10,509 nucleotides of DNA from the NCBI GenBank assembly GCA_947175775.1, contig CAMWNY010000054.1, forward strand, positions 1 to 10,509, given 5' to 3'. This DNA comes from an uncultured Lachnospiraceae bacterium. GTDB lineage: Bacteria > Bacillota > Clostridia > Lachnospirales > Lachnospiraceae. Under the pieces are notes generated by a model. That model saw nothing but the letters and a program-made list of their open reading frames with translations. It had not been told where the DNA came from and ran no database searches. This document shows, piece by piece, positions 1 through 5,422 of this stretch (its first letter is position 1; every line of letters starts with the position of its first letter). A program made the translations under genes and the position numbers.

Positions 1-38
1 ATTGCGGGTGTGGGGGTTTCGGTCTGATATGGGAAAAC

Positions 39-44
39 AGGAGG
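39..44 (+). promoter_or_regulatory. Ribosome binding site of the FAD-dependent dehydrogenase gene
   Basis: AGGAGG lies 4 bases before ATG 49, and a further GGAG overlaps it. This near-perfect Shine-Dalgarno supports ATG 49 as the start. No promoter can be judged in the 38 bases available upstream. Confidence 0.8.
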
Positions 45-48
45 AGAA

Positions 49-1698
49 ATGATAGCGGTAAATCAGCTAAAGATAGAAATACGGTTTGAAGATGACAGGG
101 CGATTGCGATGGATATGGAGCTTTTGCAAAAAAGGGCGGCAAAACTTTTGGGAGTGGATGCAGCGCAAATCCGTGAGACAGTGCTGTTAAAGCATTCAAT
201 TGACGCAAGGAAAAAACCACAGTTGTTTCACGTGTATACGTTAGGGATTTGTCTTAGGGATGAGAGGCAGGAAGAAAAAATCGTAAAGCGGTGCAGGAAT
301 GCCAATATTACGATGTATGTGCAAAAGCCTTATGTGTTTCCGAAAAGCGGCATAGTGCCGATGCAGGATCCGCCTGTAATTATCGGTACGGGACCTGCGG
401 GACTATTTTGCGGTTATCTTTTGGCAAAGCATGGTTACCGTCCGGTTTTACTGGAGCGGGGCGATGATGTGGATACGAGAACAAAGGCGGTCGAAGCGTT
501 TTGGAATGGCGCACGGCTTGATGCGGAATCCAATGTACAGTTTGGCGAGGGCGGTGCAGGAACATTTTCGGACGGAAAGCTGAACACGCTTGTGAAGGAT
601 AAAAACGGCAGGAACAAAGAGGTGCTGCGCATTTTTGCAGAGTGCGGCGCACCGCATGATATTTTGTATGAGAGCAAGCCGCATATCGGTACGGATATAT
701 TGAGAAATGTAGTCGTGAATATGCGCAAGTTTATTATAGAGCACGGCGGAAGCGTCCGCTTTCGGGCAAAGGTGACAGGACTGGAGATACAAAACGGTGT
801 GCTTGCCGGCGTTAAAATAAATGACACGGACGTCATAAAAACGGGGAACGCAGTGCTTGCAATCGGACATAGCGCGCGGGATACCTTTGCATACCTTGAG
901 CGTATCGGGGTGTCGATGGAGGCAAAAGCGTTTGCGGTCGGAATGCGGGTGGAGCATCCGCAGGAGCTTATAAATACGTGCATGTATGGAGCGGAGCATG
1001 GGAGCGCACTTCCTGCCGCGCCCTATAAACTTACGGCGCAGACCAGTACAGGGCGCGGAGTATATTCGTTTTGCATGTGTCCCGGCGGGTACGTGGTCAA
1101 TGCTTCGAGTGAGGAAGGACGGCTTGCCATAAACGGGATGAGTTATTCGGACAGGGGAAGCCGTAACGCGAACAGTGCGATTATCGTGCAGGTTACGCCG
1201 GATGATTACGGAAGCAGCGGACCGCTTGCGGGCGTAGCGTTTCAGCGGCGTTTAGAGGAGCAGGCATATGCACTTGGAAAAGGGAAAATTCCGGTACAGT
1301 ATTATGGGGACTATGTAACAAATGAGGTTTCTTGCGGGCAGGATAGCAGCTTAAAGCCATGCATAAAAGGGGAATATACGTTCGCTAACCTGCGCGGTCT
1401 TTTACCGAAGCCGTGCGAGGAGGCGTTTATGGAAGGCATGGAGCAGTTTGACAGGACAATCAAAGGATATGCCTGTGCAGATGCGGTATTGTCCGGTATT
1501 GAGAGCCGCACCTCGTCGCCGGTGCGGATACACCGCAATGCGGATTTGCAGAGCACTTCGGTGAAGGGGCTTTATCCGTGTGGTGAGGGGGCAGGTTACG
1601 CAGGCGGGATTACTTCGGCGGCTATGGACGGGATTTTGGCAGCTGAAATGATTGCGAAACTGTATCAGCCGTTTGAGGATAACATGACTGTGAAATAA
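49..1698 (+). CDS. FAD-dependent dehydrogenase, COG2509 type (NAD(P)/FAD-dependent oxidoreductase)
   Basis: This is a complete 549-residue cytoplasmic flavoprotein. A roughly 105-residue N-terminal domain precedes the dinucleotide-binding site: PVIIGTGPAGL at about 109-119 is the Rossmann GxGxxG motif, and the acidic end of the second beta strand (LLERG, 134-138) should hold the FAD ribose. NVQFGEGGAGTFSDGKLNT (162-180) and GLYPCGEGAGYAGGI (507-521) are conserved-looking flavin-site blocks; the second resembles the C-terminal GD-type FAD motif of related oxidoreductases. Length and motif order match the COG2509 family ("uncharacterised FAD-dependent dehydrogenases"), common in Clostridia and Bacteroidetes, whose substrate is not established to my knowledge. 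No signal peptide or membrane segment is visible. The gene ends 101 bases before proB. They may be co-transcribed, but nothing in the sequence links their functions. Family assignment is firm; substrate and physiological role are unknown. Confidence 0.9.
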   Translation: MIAVNQLKIEIRFEDDRAIAMDMELLQKRAAKLLGVDAAQIRETVLLKHSIDARKKPQLFHVYTLGICLRDERQEEKIVKRCRNANITMYVQKPYVFPKSGIVPMQDPPVIIGTGPAGLFCGYLLAKHGYRPVLLERGDDVDTRTKAVEAFWNGARLDAESNVQFGEGGAGTFSDGKLNTLVKDKNGRNKEVLRIFAECGAPHDILYESKPHIGTDILRNVVVNMRKFIIEHGGSVRFRAKVTGLEIQNGVLAGVKINDTDVIKTGNAVLAIGHSARDTFAYLERIGVSMEAKAFAVGMRVEHPQELINTCMYGAEHGSALPAAPYKLTAQTSTGRGVYSFCMCPGGYVVNASSEEGRLAINGMSYSDRGSRNANSAIIVQVTPDDYGSSGPLAGVAFQRRLEEQAYALGKGKIPVQYYGDYVTNEVSCGQDSSLKPCIKGEYTFANLRGLLPKPCEEAFMEGMEQFDRTIKGYACADAVLSGIESRTSSPVRIHRNADLQSTSVKGLYPCGEGAGYAGGITSAAMDGILAAEMIAKLYQPFEDNMTVK

Positions 1699-1716
1699 GA
1701 GGCTGGGAAATAAGAG
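1692..1716 (+). repeat. Tandem 10-base repeat at the end of the dehydrogenase gene
   Basis: GAAATAAGAG occurs at 1692-1701 and again at 1707-1716, with a 15-base period. The first copy carries the TAA stop codon, and the second repeats TAA in the same frame, giving a back-up stop. It looks like a small local duplication with no clear function. Confidence 0.5.
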
Positions 1717-1786
1717 ATGGTGTTTTACTGGACTTTTTGGGTTATTCGGATTAAAATATATGTGGCTTATCATGAATACGGATATT

Positions 1787-1791
1787 GGAGG
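1787..1791 (+). promoter_or_regulatory. Ribosome binding site that fixes the proB start at GTG 1800
   Basis: GGAGG sits 8 bases before GTG 1800, an ideal spacing. The in-frame TTG at 1785 would overlap this Shine-Dalgarno and has none of its own, so the longer reading is unlikely. Confidence 0.8.
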
Positions 1792-1799
1792 AAAAAAGA

Positions 1800-2654
1800 G
1801 TGGATGAGTTACGCGCGAAATTAAAGGATAAAAAGAGGGTGGTAGTAAAAATCGGTTCTTCCTCCCTCCAGCATATGGAAACAGGGGACTTGGATTATAC
1901 AAAAATGGATATTTTGGTGCGGGAGCTTTGTAATATCCGCAATCAGGGAAAAGATGTCATTCTTGTAACATCAGGCGCAATCGGGTGCGGCAGAAAGGCG
2001 CTTCACATCAAGCCGCCGCTTACGCTTGCGCAAAAGCAGGCATGTGCGGCAATCGGACAGGCAAGGCTGATGACGACGTATCAGCGGATTTTTTCGGAAT
2101 ACAGCCATCAGGCGGCGCAGATTTTGATTACACGTCATACCATTGTATCAGATTTGAACAGAAAAAACGCACAAAATACATTTCAGGAGCTTTTACGCAT
2201 GGAAGCGATTCCGGTTGTCAATGAGAATGATACAATTTCCACATTTGAGGTGGAAGACGTGATTGGTGACAACGATACGCTTTCTGCAATTGTTACGGCG
2301 CTCACGGGCGCAGATTTGTTGATATTGCTCTCGGATATTAATGGACTTTATACGGATGATCCCAGACAGAATGCGGATGCGAAATTTATTGAACGCGTTG
2401 ATACACTGACGCAGGAGCTTATCAGCATGGGCAAAGATACGACAGGCAGCAGCGTGGGAACGGGAGGAATGGAGACAAAGCTGACTGCGGCGAAAATCGC
2501 GACATATTCCGGGGCGGATATGGTGATTGCAAACGGCGCTGATGTACGGGTGATACATCGTATTATGGAAGGAAGAAATTACGGGACGATTTTTAAGGCA
2601 AATAAAAATGAAGCGTTTGACTTTGCACAATTTATTGAAGAGCTACATAAATAA
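1800..2654 (+). CDS. proB: Glutamate 5-kinase (short form without PUA domain)
   Basis: Glutamate 5-kinase phosphorylates L-glutamate with ATP to gamma-glutamyl phosphate, the first committed step of proline synthesis; ProA then reduces the unstable product. With the GTG start the protein has 284 residues and covers only the amino-acid-kinase fold. Visible motifs are VVVKIGSSSL (14-23, with the phosphate-binding lysine at 17), LVTSGAIGCG (55-64), VVNENDT (139-145) and VIGDNDTLSA (154-163) at the glutamate/Mg site, LLSDINGLYTDDPR (176-189), and GTGGMETKLTAAKIA (220-234) at the nucleotide site. The E. coli enzyme (about 367 aa) carries an extra C-terminal PUA domain that is absent here; PUA-less forms are common in Firmicutes. 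No proA follows: the next gene is convergent and encodes a transporter, so proA must lie elsewhere if the pathway is complete. The start upstream at TTG 1785 is rejected because the Shine-Dalgarno would lie inside it. Confidence 0.95.
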   Translation: MDELRAKLKDKKRVVVKIGSSSLQHMETGDLDYTKMDILVRELCNIRNQGKDVILVTSGAIGCGRKALHIKPPLTLAQKQACAAIGQARLMTTYQRIFSEYSHQAAQILITRHTIVSDLNRKNAQNTFQELLRMEAIPVVNENDTISTFEVEDVIGDNDTLSAIVTALTGADLLILLSDINGLYTDDPRQNADAKFIERVDTLTQELISMGKDTTGSSVGTGGMETKLTAAKIATYSGADMVIANGADVRVIHRIMEGRNYGTIFKANKNEAFDFAQFIEELHK

Positions 2655-2693
2655 ACAGCGTCAGCGTCGTTTTGAGCGGCGCTGACGCTGTTT
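2653..2693. terminator. Bidirectional intrinsic terminator between proB and the antiporter gene
   Basis: AAACAGCGTCAGCG (2653-2666) is perfectly complementary to CGCTGACGCTGTTT (2680-2693). Three more inner pairs (one G-U) leave a 7-base loop. The arms overlap the last two bases of the proB stop codon and the last base of the antiporter stop codon on the other strand. Each direction ends in a short T-rich run (TTTCATTCT on the plus strand, TTTATTTAT on the minus strand), so it should work for both convergent transcripts. The T-runs are imperfect, so efficiency is uncertain. Confidence 0.8.
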
Positions 2694-4285
2694 CATTCTC
2701 TGTATGTAACAACAACATCATTTTCCATAATGACCGTTTTTCCGTCCGGTATCAGTGTTTCATCGCCGCGGATAATCATGGCAATCAGTTCGTCCGGTGC
2801 AAGGCATAGCTCGGAAATGCTATGATTGCACCAATGATTATCGCTGTCAATCCGCGTTTCCGTCAGTTGTTCGCTGTCGCTTGGTTCGTAGGCAGGGACA
2901 CTTAATATAATCGTGTCGTTTGCTAAAATACGGGTATCGCCTTTTGTAATAATGGTTTCATGATTTCGCTTAATCATTAGCGCAAGCGAGCCTGTCGGGA
3001 AGTTGACTTCGCGCACAAGCCTGTTTTCGTAGTTGTGTCCTTTCGGGATAAACATACGCATCAGCGTGATTGCCGCGTCTTCCTGATAATCGTTGAATGT
3101 TTTTCTTACATCAGCATTGTCATCAAGCATATCGAGCCTTGCAGCCACGTTTGGCAGAAGCGTGCCCTGAACTGCCACCGAGAACAGGGATACCATAAAG
3201 ACAATGTGAAACAAATTGTGTGACATCGCAACGCCGCTTGCCACCGCCATAATTGCAAAAACGGATGAGGAGGCGCCGCGTAGTCCCGCCCATGACACCA
3301 ATAGACATTGCCGTACTGAACAGTGAAACGGCTTCAGCAGTAAAAAGACTGCAACGGGTCTCGCAATCAGTGTTAAGATTGCCGTAATCATAAGTGCAGC
3401 GGGAATAACGGCAGGCATTTGGTGCGGAAACGTTAAAAGCCCTAGTAGGAAAAAAATTAAAATTTGGGCAAGCGTTGTGACGCCATCGAAGAATGCAATC
3501 AGCGTCGCTTTGCTTTTAATGGGACTGTTTCCGATACAGATTCCCATGATGTAGACACTAAGATAAGCGTTTCCGCCCGAAAGCTGTGACAGGGCATAAC
3601 AGATAAGCAGCATGGCAACCATAAAAATCGTGTCAAGTCCGTCGGAAATCAGACTTGTTTTGCGCAGGAGACGGACGGTAAGGAATGCAAATGCAGCGCC
3701 GATAAAGGTACCGAATGCGAGCTGCAGCACAATCTGCCCCCAAATATGCTCCGCCTTTCCTGCACGAATCATTTCGATTGCGATAAAGGTCAGCATGTAT
3801 GCCATAGGGTCGTTGCTTCCGCTTTCCATTTCGAGCAGTGAGGCGGTGCCGTCCCTTAAATTCAGCTTTTTCTTACGGAGTATGGCGAATACGCTTGCGG
3901 CATCGGTAGAGCCGAGCACCGCCCCGACAAGAAAACTTTCAAGCCATGTATATCCAAGCGTAAATCGTACAAGCAGCGCCGTTACAAAGGCAGTGACAGC
4001 TACACCGAAGGTCGAGAGTAATATGGATTTTACGGCAACGTCTTTTGCAGCTTTCCATTTTAGGTTAAATCCGCCGTAGAACATGATGAAAAGCAGCGCG
4101 ATTGAGCATATGTTTTCGGCAAGCGCATAGTCGTCAAACGGAATTTTAAAAATGCCGTCGCTTCCAAAAAGCATTCCGATAAACATAAAGAAAATTAATG
4201 CGGGCATGCCGAATTTCCCTGAAAATTTCTCCGCCAAAACGCAGAGCAGTATTACAATCGCAACAAGCAGCAGTGTAACTGTCAT
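2693..4285 (-). CDS. CPA1-family monovalent cation (K+ or Na+)/H+ antiporter with C-terminal RCK_C-like repeats
   Basis: This 530-residue inner-membrane protein should exchange K+ or Na+ for protons. Residues 1-380 are a series of hydrophobic spans typical of Na_H_Exchanger (CPA1/NhaP2-like) proteins. GAVLGSTDAASVFAIL (121-136) holds the unwound-helix TD site, LEMESGSNDPMAYML (151-165) holds the ND ion-binding pair, and SWAGLRGASS (331-340) holds the conserved membrane arginine. The cytoplasmic tail has two stretches resembling the end of TrkA_C/RCK_C domains: 432-462 (with IKR, TKGDT and ANDTIIL) and 496-528 (with IIRGDE, IPDGKT and NDVVVTY). RCK_C domains of related antiporters, such as staphylococcal CpaA, bind cyclic di-AMP, so similar gating is possible here but is an inference. 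ATG 4285 is supported by AGGAGGA at 4291-4297. The gene is convergent with proB and lies downstream of two tiny membrane-protein genes on the same strand. Family is firm; whether the ion is K+ or Na+ cannot be told. Confidence 0.9.
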   Translation of the reverse strand: MTVTLLLVAIVILLCVLAEKFSGKFGMPALIFFMFIGMLFGSDGIFKIPFDDYALAENICSIALLFIMFYGGFNLKWKAAKDVAVKSILLSTFGVAVTAFVTALLVRFTLGYTWLESFLVGAVLGSTDAASVFAILRKKKLNLRDGTASLLEMESGSNDPMAYMLTFIAIEMIRAGKAEHIWGQIVLQLAFGTFIGAAFAFLTVRLLRKTSLISDGLDTIFMVAMLLICYALSQLSGGNAYLSVYIMGICIGNSPIKSKATLIAFFDGVTTLAQILIFFLLGLLTFPHQMPAVIPAALMITAILTLIARPVAVFLLLKPFHCSVRQCLLVSWAGLRGASSSVFAIMAVASGVAMSHNLFHIVFMVSLFSVAVQGTLLPNVAARLDMLDDNADVRKTFNDYQEDAAITLMRMFIPKGHNYENRLVREVNFPTGSLALMIKRNHETIITKGDTRILANDTIILSVPAYEPSDSEQLTETRIDSDNHWCNHSISELCLAPDELIAMIIRGDETLIPDGKTVIMENDVVVTYRE

Positions 4286-4290
4286 TTATA

Positions 4291-4297
4291 TCCTCCT
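4291..4297 (-). promoter_or_regulatory. Ribosome binding site of the antiporter gene
   Basis: On the minus strand AGGAGGA lies about 5-6 bases before ATG 4285. It stands outside the leader hairpin, so that hairpin alone would not hide it. Confidence 0.8.
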
Positions 4298-4311
4298 GTT
4301 TTGTTATGTCC

Positions 4312-4396
4312 TCGGGCATTGTACATGGGCATCCGATAGAAAGCTGCCAGCAGCCTGTCGGATGTCCGGTGCGTGGGCGGTAATATCCCTGCCCGA
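4312..4396 (-). promoter_or_regulatory. Structured leader upstream of the antiporter gene (possible cis-regulatory RNA)
   Basis: Read on the minus strand, TCGGGCA (4396-4390) can pair with TGCCCGA (4318-4312) as a closing stem. Inside is a strong hairpin: CATCCGACAG (4364-4355) pairs with CTATCGGATG (4339-4330) over 10 bp with one G-U, and GCTG/CAGC forms an inner 4-bp stem with a 4-base loop. The closing stem lies 15 bases from the Shine-Dalgarno. No T-run follows the hairpin, so it is not an ordinary intrinsic terminator for the upstream small genes. A closing stem around an internal hairpin ahead of a cation antiporter suggests a riboswitch-like leader or RNA-processing site. I cannot match it to a named riboswitch class, and a palindromic repeat element is an alternative. 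Confidence 0.45.
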
Positions 4397-4400
4397 TTGA

Positions 4401-4544
4401 TTAGTCATAAAGTGACGTGTGATATTTTATCTTACGGTAAAACTTATAAAAAATTACCGCGAAGAGTGAAATCATAATGTAAATTGTAGAGAACGCGCCG
4501 GTAGCGCCTCCAATAAAAACTAAAATCCATAATAAAATATTCAT
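4401..4544 (-). CDS. Small membrane protein, 47 aa (second of a pair upstream of the antiporter)
   Basis: The reading frame encodes 47 residues starting MNILLWILVFIGGATGAF and ending in a basic, aromatic tail (FYRKIKYHTSLYD). About 30 hydrophobic residues from position 3 to 33 form one long membrane span or a tight hairpin around GGATG (12-16); the KFYRKIK cluster (34-40) should face the cytoplasm. It starts 3 bases after the stop codon of the 45-aa gene, so the two are probably translationally coupled; AAAGGA at 4562-4557 is the likely binding site, at a rather long distance. The antiporter follows 115 bases downstream on the same strand. I do not recognise the family. Tiny hydrophobic proteins beside ion transporters are often subunits or stabilisers (KdpF is the known model), so an accessory role is a reasonable inference. 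Clean start, stop and tight spacing argue for a real gene. Confidence 0.65.
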   Translation of the reverse strand: MNILLWILVFIGGATGAFSTIYIMISLFAVIFYKFYRKIKYHTSLYD

Positions 4545-4547
4545 TTG

Positions 4548-4685
4548 TCAGTTCGTTCCTTTCTCTGTAGTATTGTTTTCTGTTTCCGAAGTGATTTTCC
4601 GATTGCCGCCGATTTCATAAATGCACGTAAAGACTCCTGCCCCCAAAGCAATGACGACCATAATTCCAAATATAATATTTTCCAT
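4548..4685 (-). CDS. Small membrane protein, 45 aa (first of a pair upstream of the antiporter)
   Basis: The frame encodes 45 residues: MENIIFGIMVVIALGAGVFT forms one membrane span (about 4-23), followed by a hydrophilic tail rich in Glu, Asn and Thr (ETENNTTEKGTN at the end). ATG 4685 is preceded by a strong GGAGG (4696-4692) at 6 bases. That is better evidence for translation than most small frames have. Its stop codon lies 3 bases before the start of the 47-aa membrane protein, giving a two-gene unit. No domain is recognisable. The composition (one helix plus a charged tail) fits a regulatory or accessory micropeptide of a membrane complex; the nearby antiporter is the obvious candidate partner, but this is inference from position only. 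Confidence 0.7.
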   Translation of the reverse strand: MENIIFGIMVVIALGAGVFTCIYEIGGNRKITSETENNTTEKGTN

Positions 4686-4691
4686 GTAAAA

Positions 4692-4696
4692 CCTCC
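4692..4696 (-). promoter_or_regulatory. Ribosome binding site of the 45-aa small membrane protein
   Basis: GGAGG on the minus strand sits 6 bases before ATG 4685. It is the main evidence that this very short frame is translated. Confidence 0.7.
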
Positions 4697-4717
4697 ATAT
4701 AAATAAAAAGCCTGTTT

Positions 4718-4743
4718 AACGGTACGTCAAAAAGACGCTCGTT
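4718..4743 (-). terminator. Weak hairpin between the 139-aa gene and the small membrane-protein pair
   Basis: On the minus strand AACG-AG-CGTC, a TTTTT loop, and GACG-TAC-CGTT form two 4-bp stems around an internal loop. A TTTTTATTTAT run follows only after 8 further bases. It could attenuate read-through from the 139-aa gene into the small genes or be an RNA-processing site. As an intrinsic terminator it would be poor. Confidence 0.3.
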
Positions 4744-4768
4744 ACGCGTTTTGTTGTTTGGATTATTT

Positions 4769-5188
4769 TTACAATTTGGAATTGTGTTTTTTACCGTCCT
4801 TGTGGTGAATGTATTGCAGAGTCCTTAATCCGTATTGATTTCGGCATAAGCCTTGCAGAGAAAGGATTGAGAAAAAAATCGCTGTCAGGGTAAATGCGCC
4901 GCCCCAAAAGAATAGTAAAAGAAGCGGGTTCAGGCGTAGGATTGTCATGCTGCGTGGGTTTGACCTTGCAAGCGTGAACTCGCCAAGCCCCGAAAGCCTG
5001 TTTTCCTCATGATAGATATGTGAATTCAACACTCCGCCCGACATGCGTGTAATGGAAGCTGTGGGGGTGGCTGCGGTATGCGAAAAAGGGGATGACGGCA
5101 TAGGCTCTTCCTTGCAGTACATTCCCAGCGTAAGCATAGATACAATTAAAACAATGCAGAACAGTTTTATCTGTATTTTGCCCTTCAT
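4769..5188 (-). CDS. Unrecognised membrane protein, 139 aa, two transmembrane segments
   Basis: From ATG 5188 the protein has 139 residues. Residues 7-24 (KLFCIVLIVSMLTLGMYC) form an N-terminal membrane anchor or uncleaved signal. About 25-86 is a Ser/Thr/Pro/Asn-containing region, probably outside the cell. Residues 87-113 (LNPLLLLFFWGGAFTLTAIFFSILSLQ) form a second span, and the tail YGLRTLQYIHHKDGKKHNSKL is basic and so probably cytoplasmic. GMYC is not an acceptable lipobox, so this is not a lipoprotein. AAGGAG at 5202-5197 fits ATG 5188; the longer frame from 5218 has no such site and would put extra residues before the hydrophobic anchor. It is the first gene after a good minus-strand promoter and precedes the small membrane-protein pair and the antiporter. 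Family and function are not recognised. Confidence 0.7.
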   Translation of the reverse strand: MKGKIQIKLFCIVLIVSMLTLGMYCKEEPMPSSPFSHTAATPTASITRMSGGVLNSHIYHEENRLSGLGEFTLARSNPRSMTILRLNPLLLLFFWGGAFTLTAIFFSILSLQGLCRNQYGLRTLQYIHHKDGKKHNSKL

Positions 5189-5233
5189 AACGCAGCTCCT
5201 TTTTACGGATTGTTGCAAAACAACTTATGTTTC

Positions 5234-5262
5234 ATGATAACAAAAGGAGAGGGAATATGCAA
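5234..5262 (-). promoter_or_regulatory. Sigma-A-type promoter for the minus-strand membrane-protein/antiporter group
   Basis: On the minus strand TTGCAT (5262-5257), a 17-base spacer and TATCAT (5239-5234) make a good -35/-10 pair. Transcription would start near 5227, about 39 bases before ATG 5188. It is the only convincing minus-strand promoter I see ahead of this four-gene group. Confidence 0.6.
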
Positions 5263-5275
5263 GTATTTCCGTTTA

Positions 5276-5285
5276 CAAAATTTTG
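5276..5285. promoter_or_regulatory. Perfect 10-bp palindrome between two divergent promoters
   Basis: CAAAATTTTG is self-complementary and lies just upstream of both -35 boxes (minus-strand 5262-5257, plus-strand 5298-5303). It could be a regulator site, but AT-rich palindromes also arise by chance. Confidence 0.3.
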
Positions 5286-5297
5286 GCACATAAATTA

Positions 5298-5326
5298 TTT
5301 ACAAAAAATATAAATAGTAATATAAT
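5298..5326 (+). promoter_or_regulatory. Near-consensus sigma-A promoter of the blaI-like operon
   Basis: TTTACA (5298-5303), a spacer of exactly 17 bases and a perfect TATAAT (5321-5326) place transcription start near 5333. The leader before the repressor ATG at 5423 is about 90 bases. A repressed operon often has such a strong promoter, which fits the overlapping inverted repeat. Confidence 0.75.
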
Positions 5327-5352
5327 ATTTTAAATTGATAATATTTTTTGTA
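5300..5352 (+). promoter_or_regulatory. Candidate BlaI-type operator: 12-bp inverted repeat around the promoter
   Basis: TACAAAAAATAT (5300-5311) and its exact reverse complement ATATTTTTTGTA (5341-5352) flank the -10 box, with 41 bases between arm centres, close to four helical turns. The upstream arm overlaps the -35 box and the other lies just after the expected start site. BlaI/MecI repressors recognise TACA/TGTA half-sites, and both arms end in these. A further TACAAAA copy lies at 5274-5280. Autorepression is inferred. Usual BlaI dyads are compact, so the wide separation may mean two separate half-sites or dimers. Confidence 0.5.
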
Positions 5353-5406
5353 TTTACGAGAACATTTTTTGAAGATACCGAAAACCATTTTGTAAAACAG
5401 GCGGAA

Positions 5407-5412
5407 AAGGAG
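5407..5412 (+). promoter_or_regulatory. Ribosome binding site deciding the repressor start
   Basis: AAGGAG lies 10 bases before ATG 5423, but only 1 base before the alternative TTG at 5414. It therefore supports ATG 5423. Confidence 0.6.
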
Positions 5413-5422
5413 TTTGAAAAGG

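Noticed and set aside
380..999. Minus-strand frames of 90-183 codons inside the flavoprotein gene
   Set aside because: They lie wholly opposite a strongly supported gene, overlap each other in different frames, and read as Cys/His/Pro-rich antisense without domains.
1311..1902. Minus-strand frames of 81 and 166 codons across the flavoprotein/proB junction
   Set aside because: Antisense to two real genes and lacking recognisable motifs or a ribosome binding site.
4312..4396. Calling the leader hairpin an intrinsic terminator for the small-gene pair
   Set aside because: The strong hairpin has no following U-run on the minus strand.
3612..4400. Plus-strand frames of 155 and 82 codons opposite the antiporter and its leader
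   Set aside because: Shadows of the antiporter; Ser/Thr/Ile-rich composition is what antisense of a membrane protein gives.
5043..5237. Plus-strand 64-codon frame opposite the 139-aa membrane protein
   Set aside because: No upstream Shine-Dalgarno; the minus-strand reading has a good start, promoter and membrane topology.
5200..5420. CRISPR array, transposon ends or attachment site in the AT-rich gap
   Set aside because: There are only promoter-like elements and short inverted repeats; no regularly spaced repeats, transposase or tRNA gene are seen in the window.
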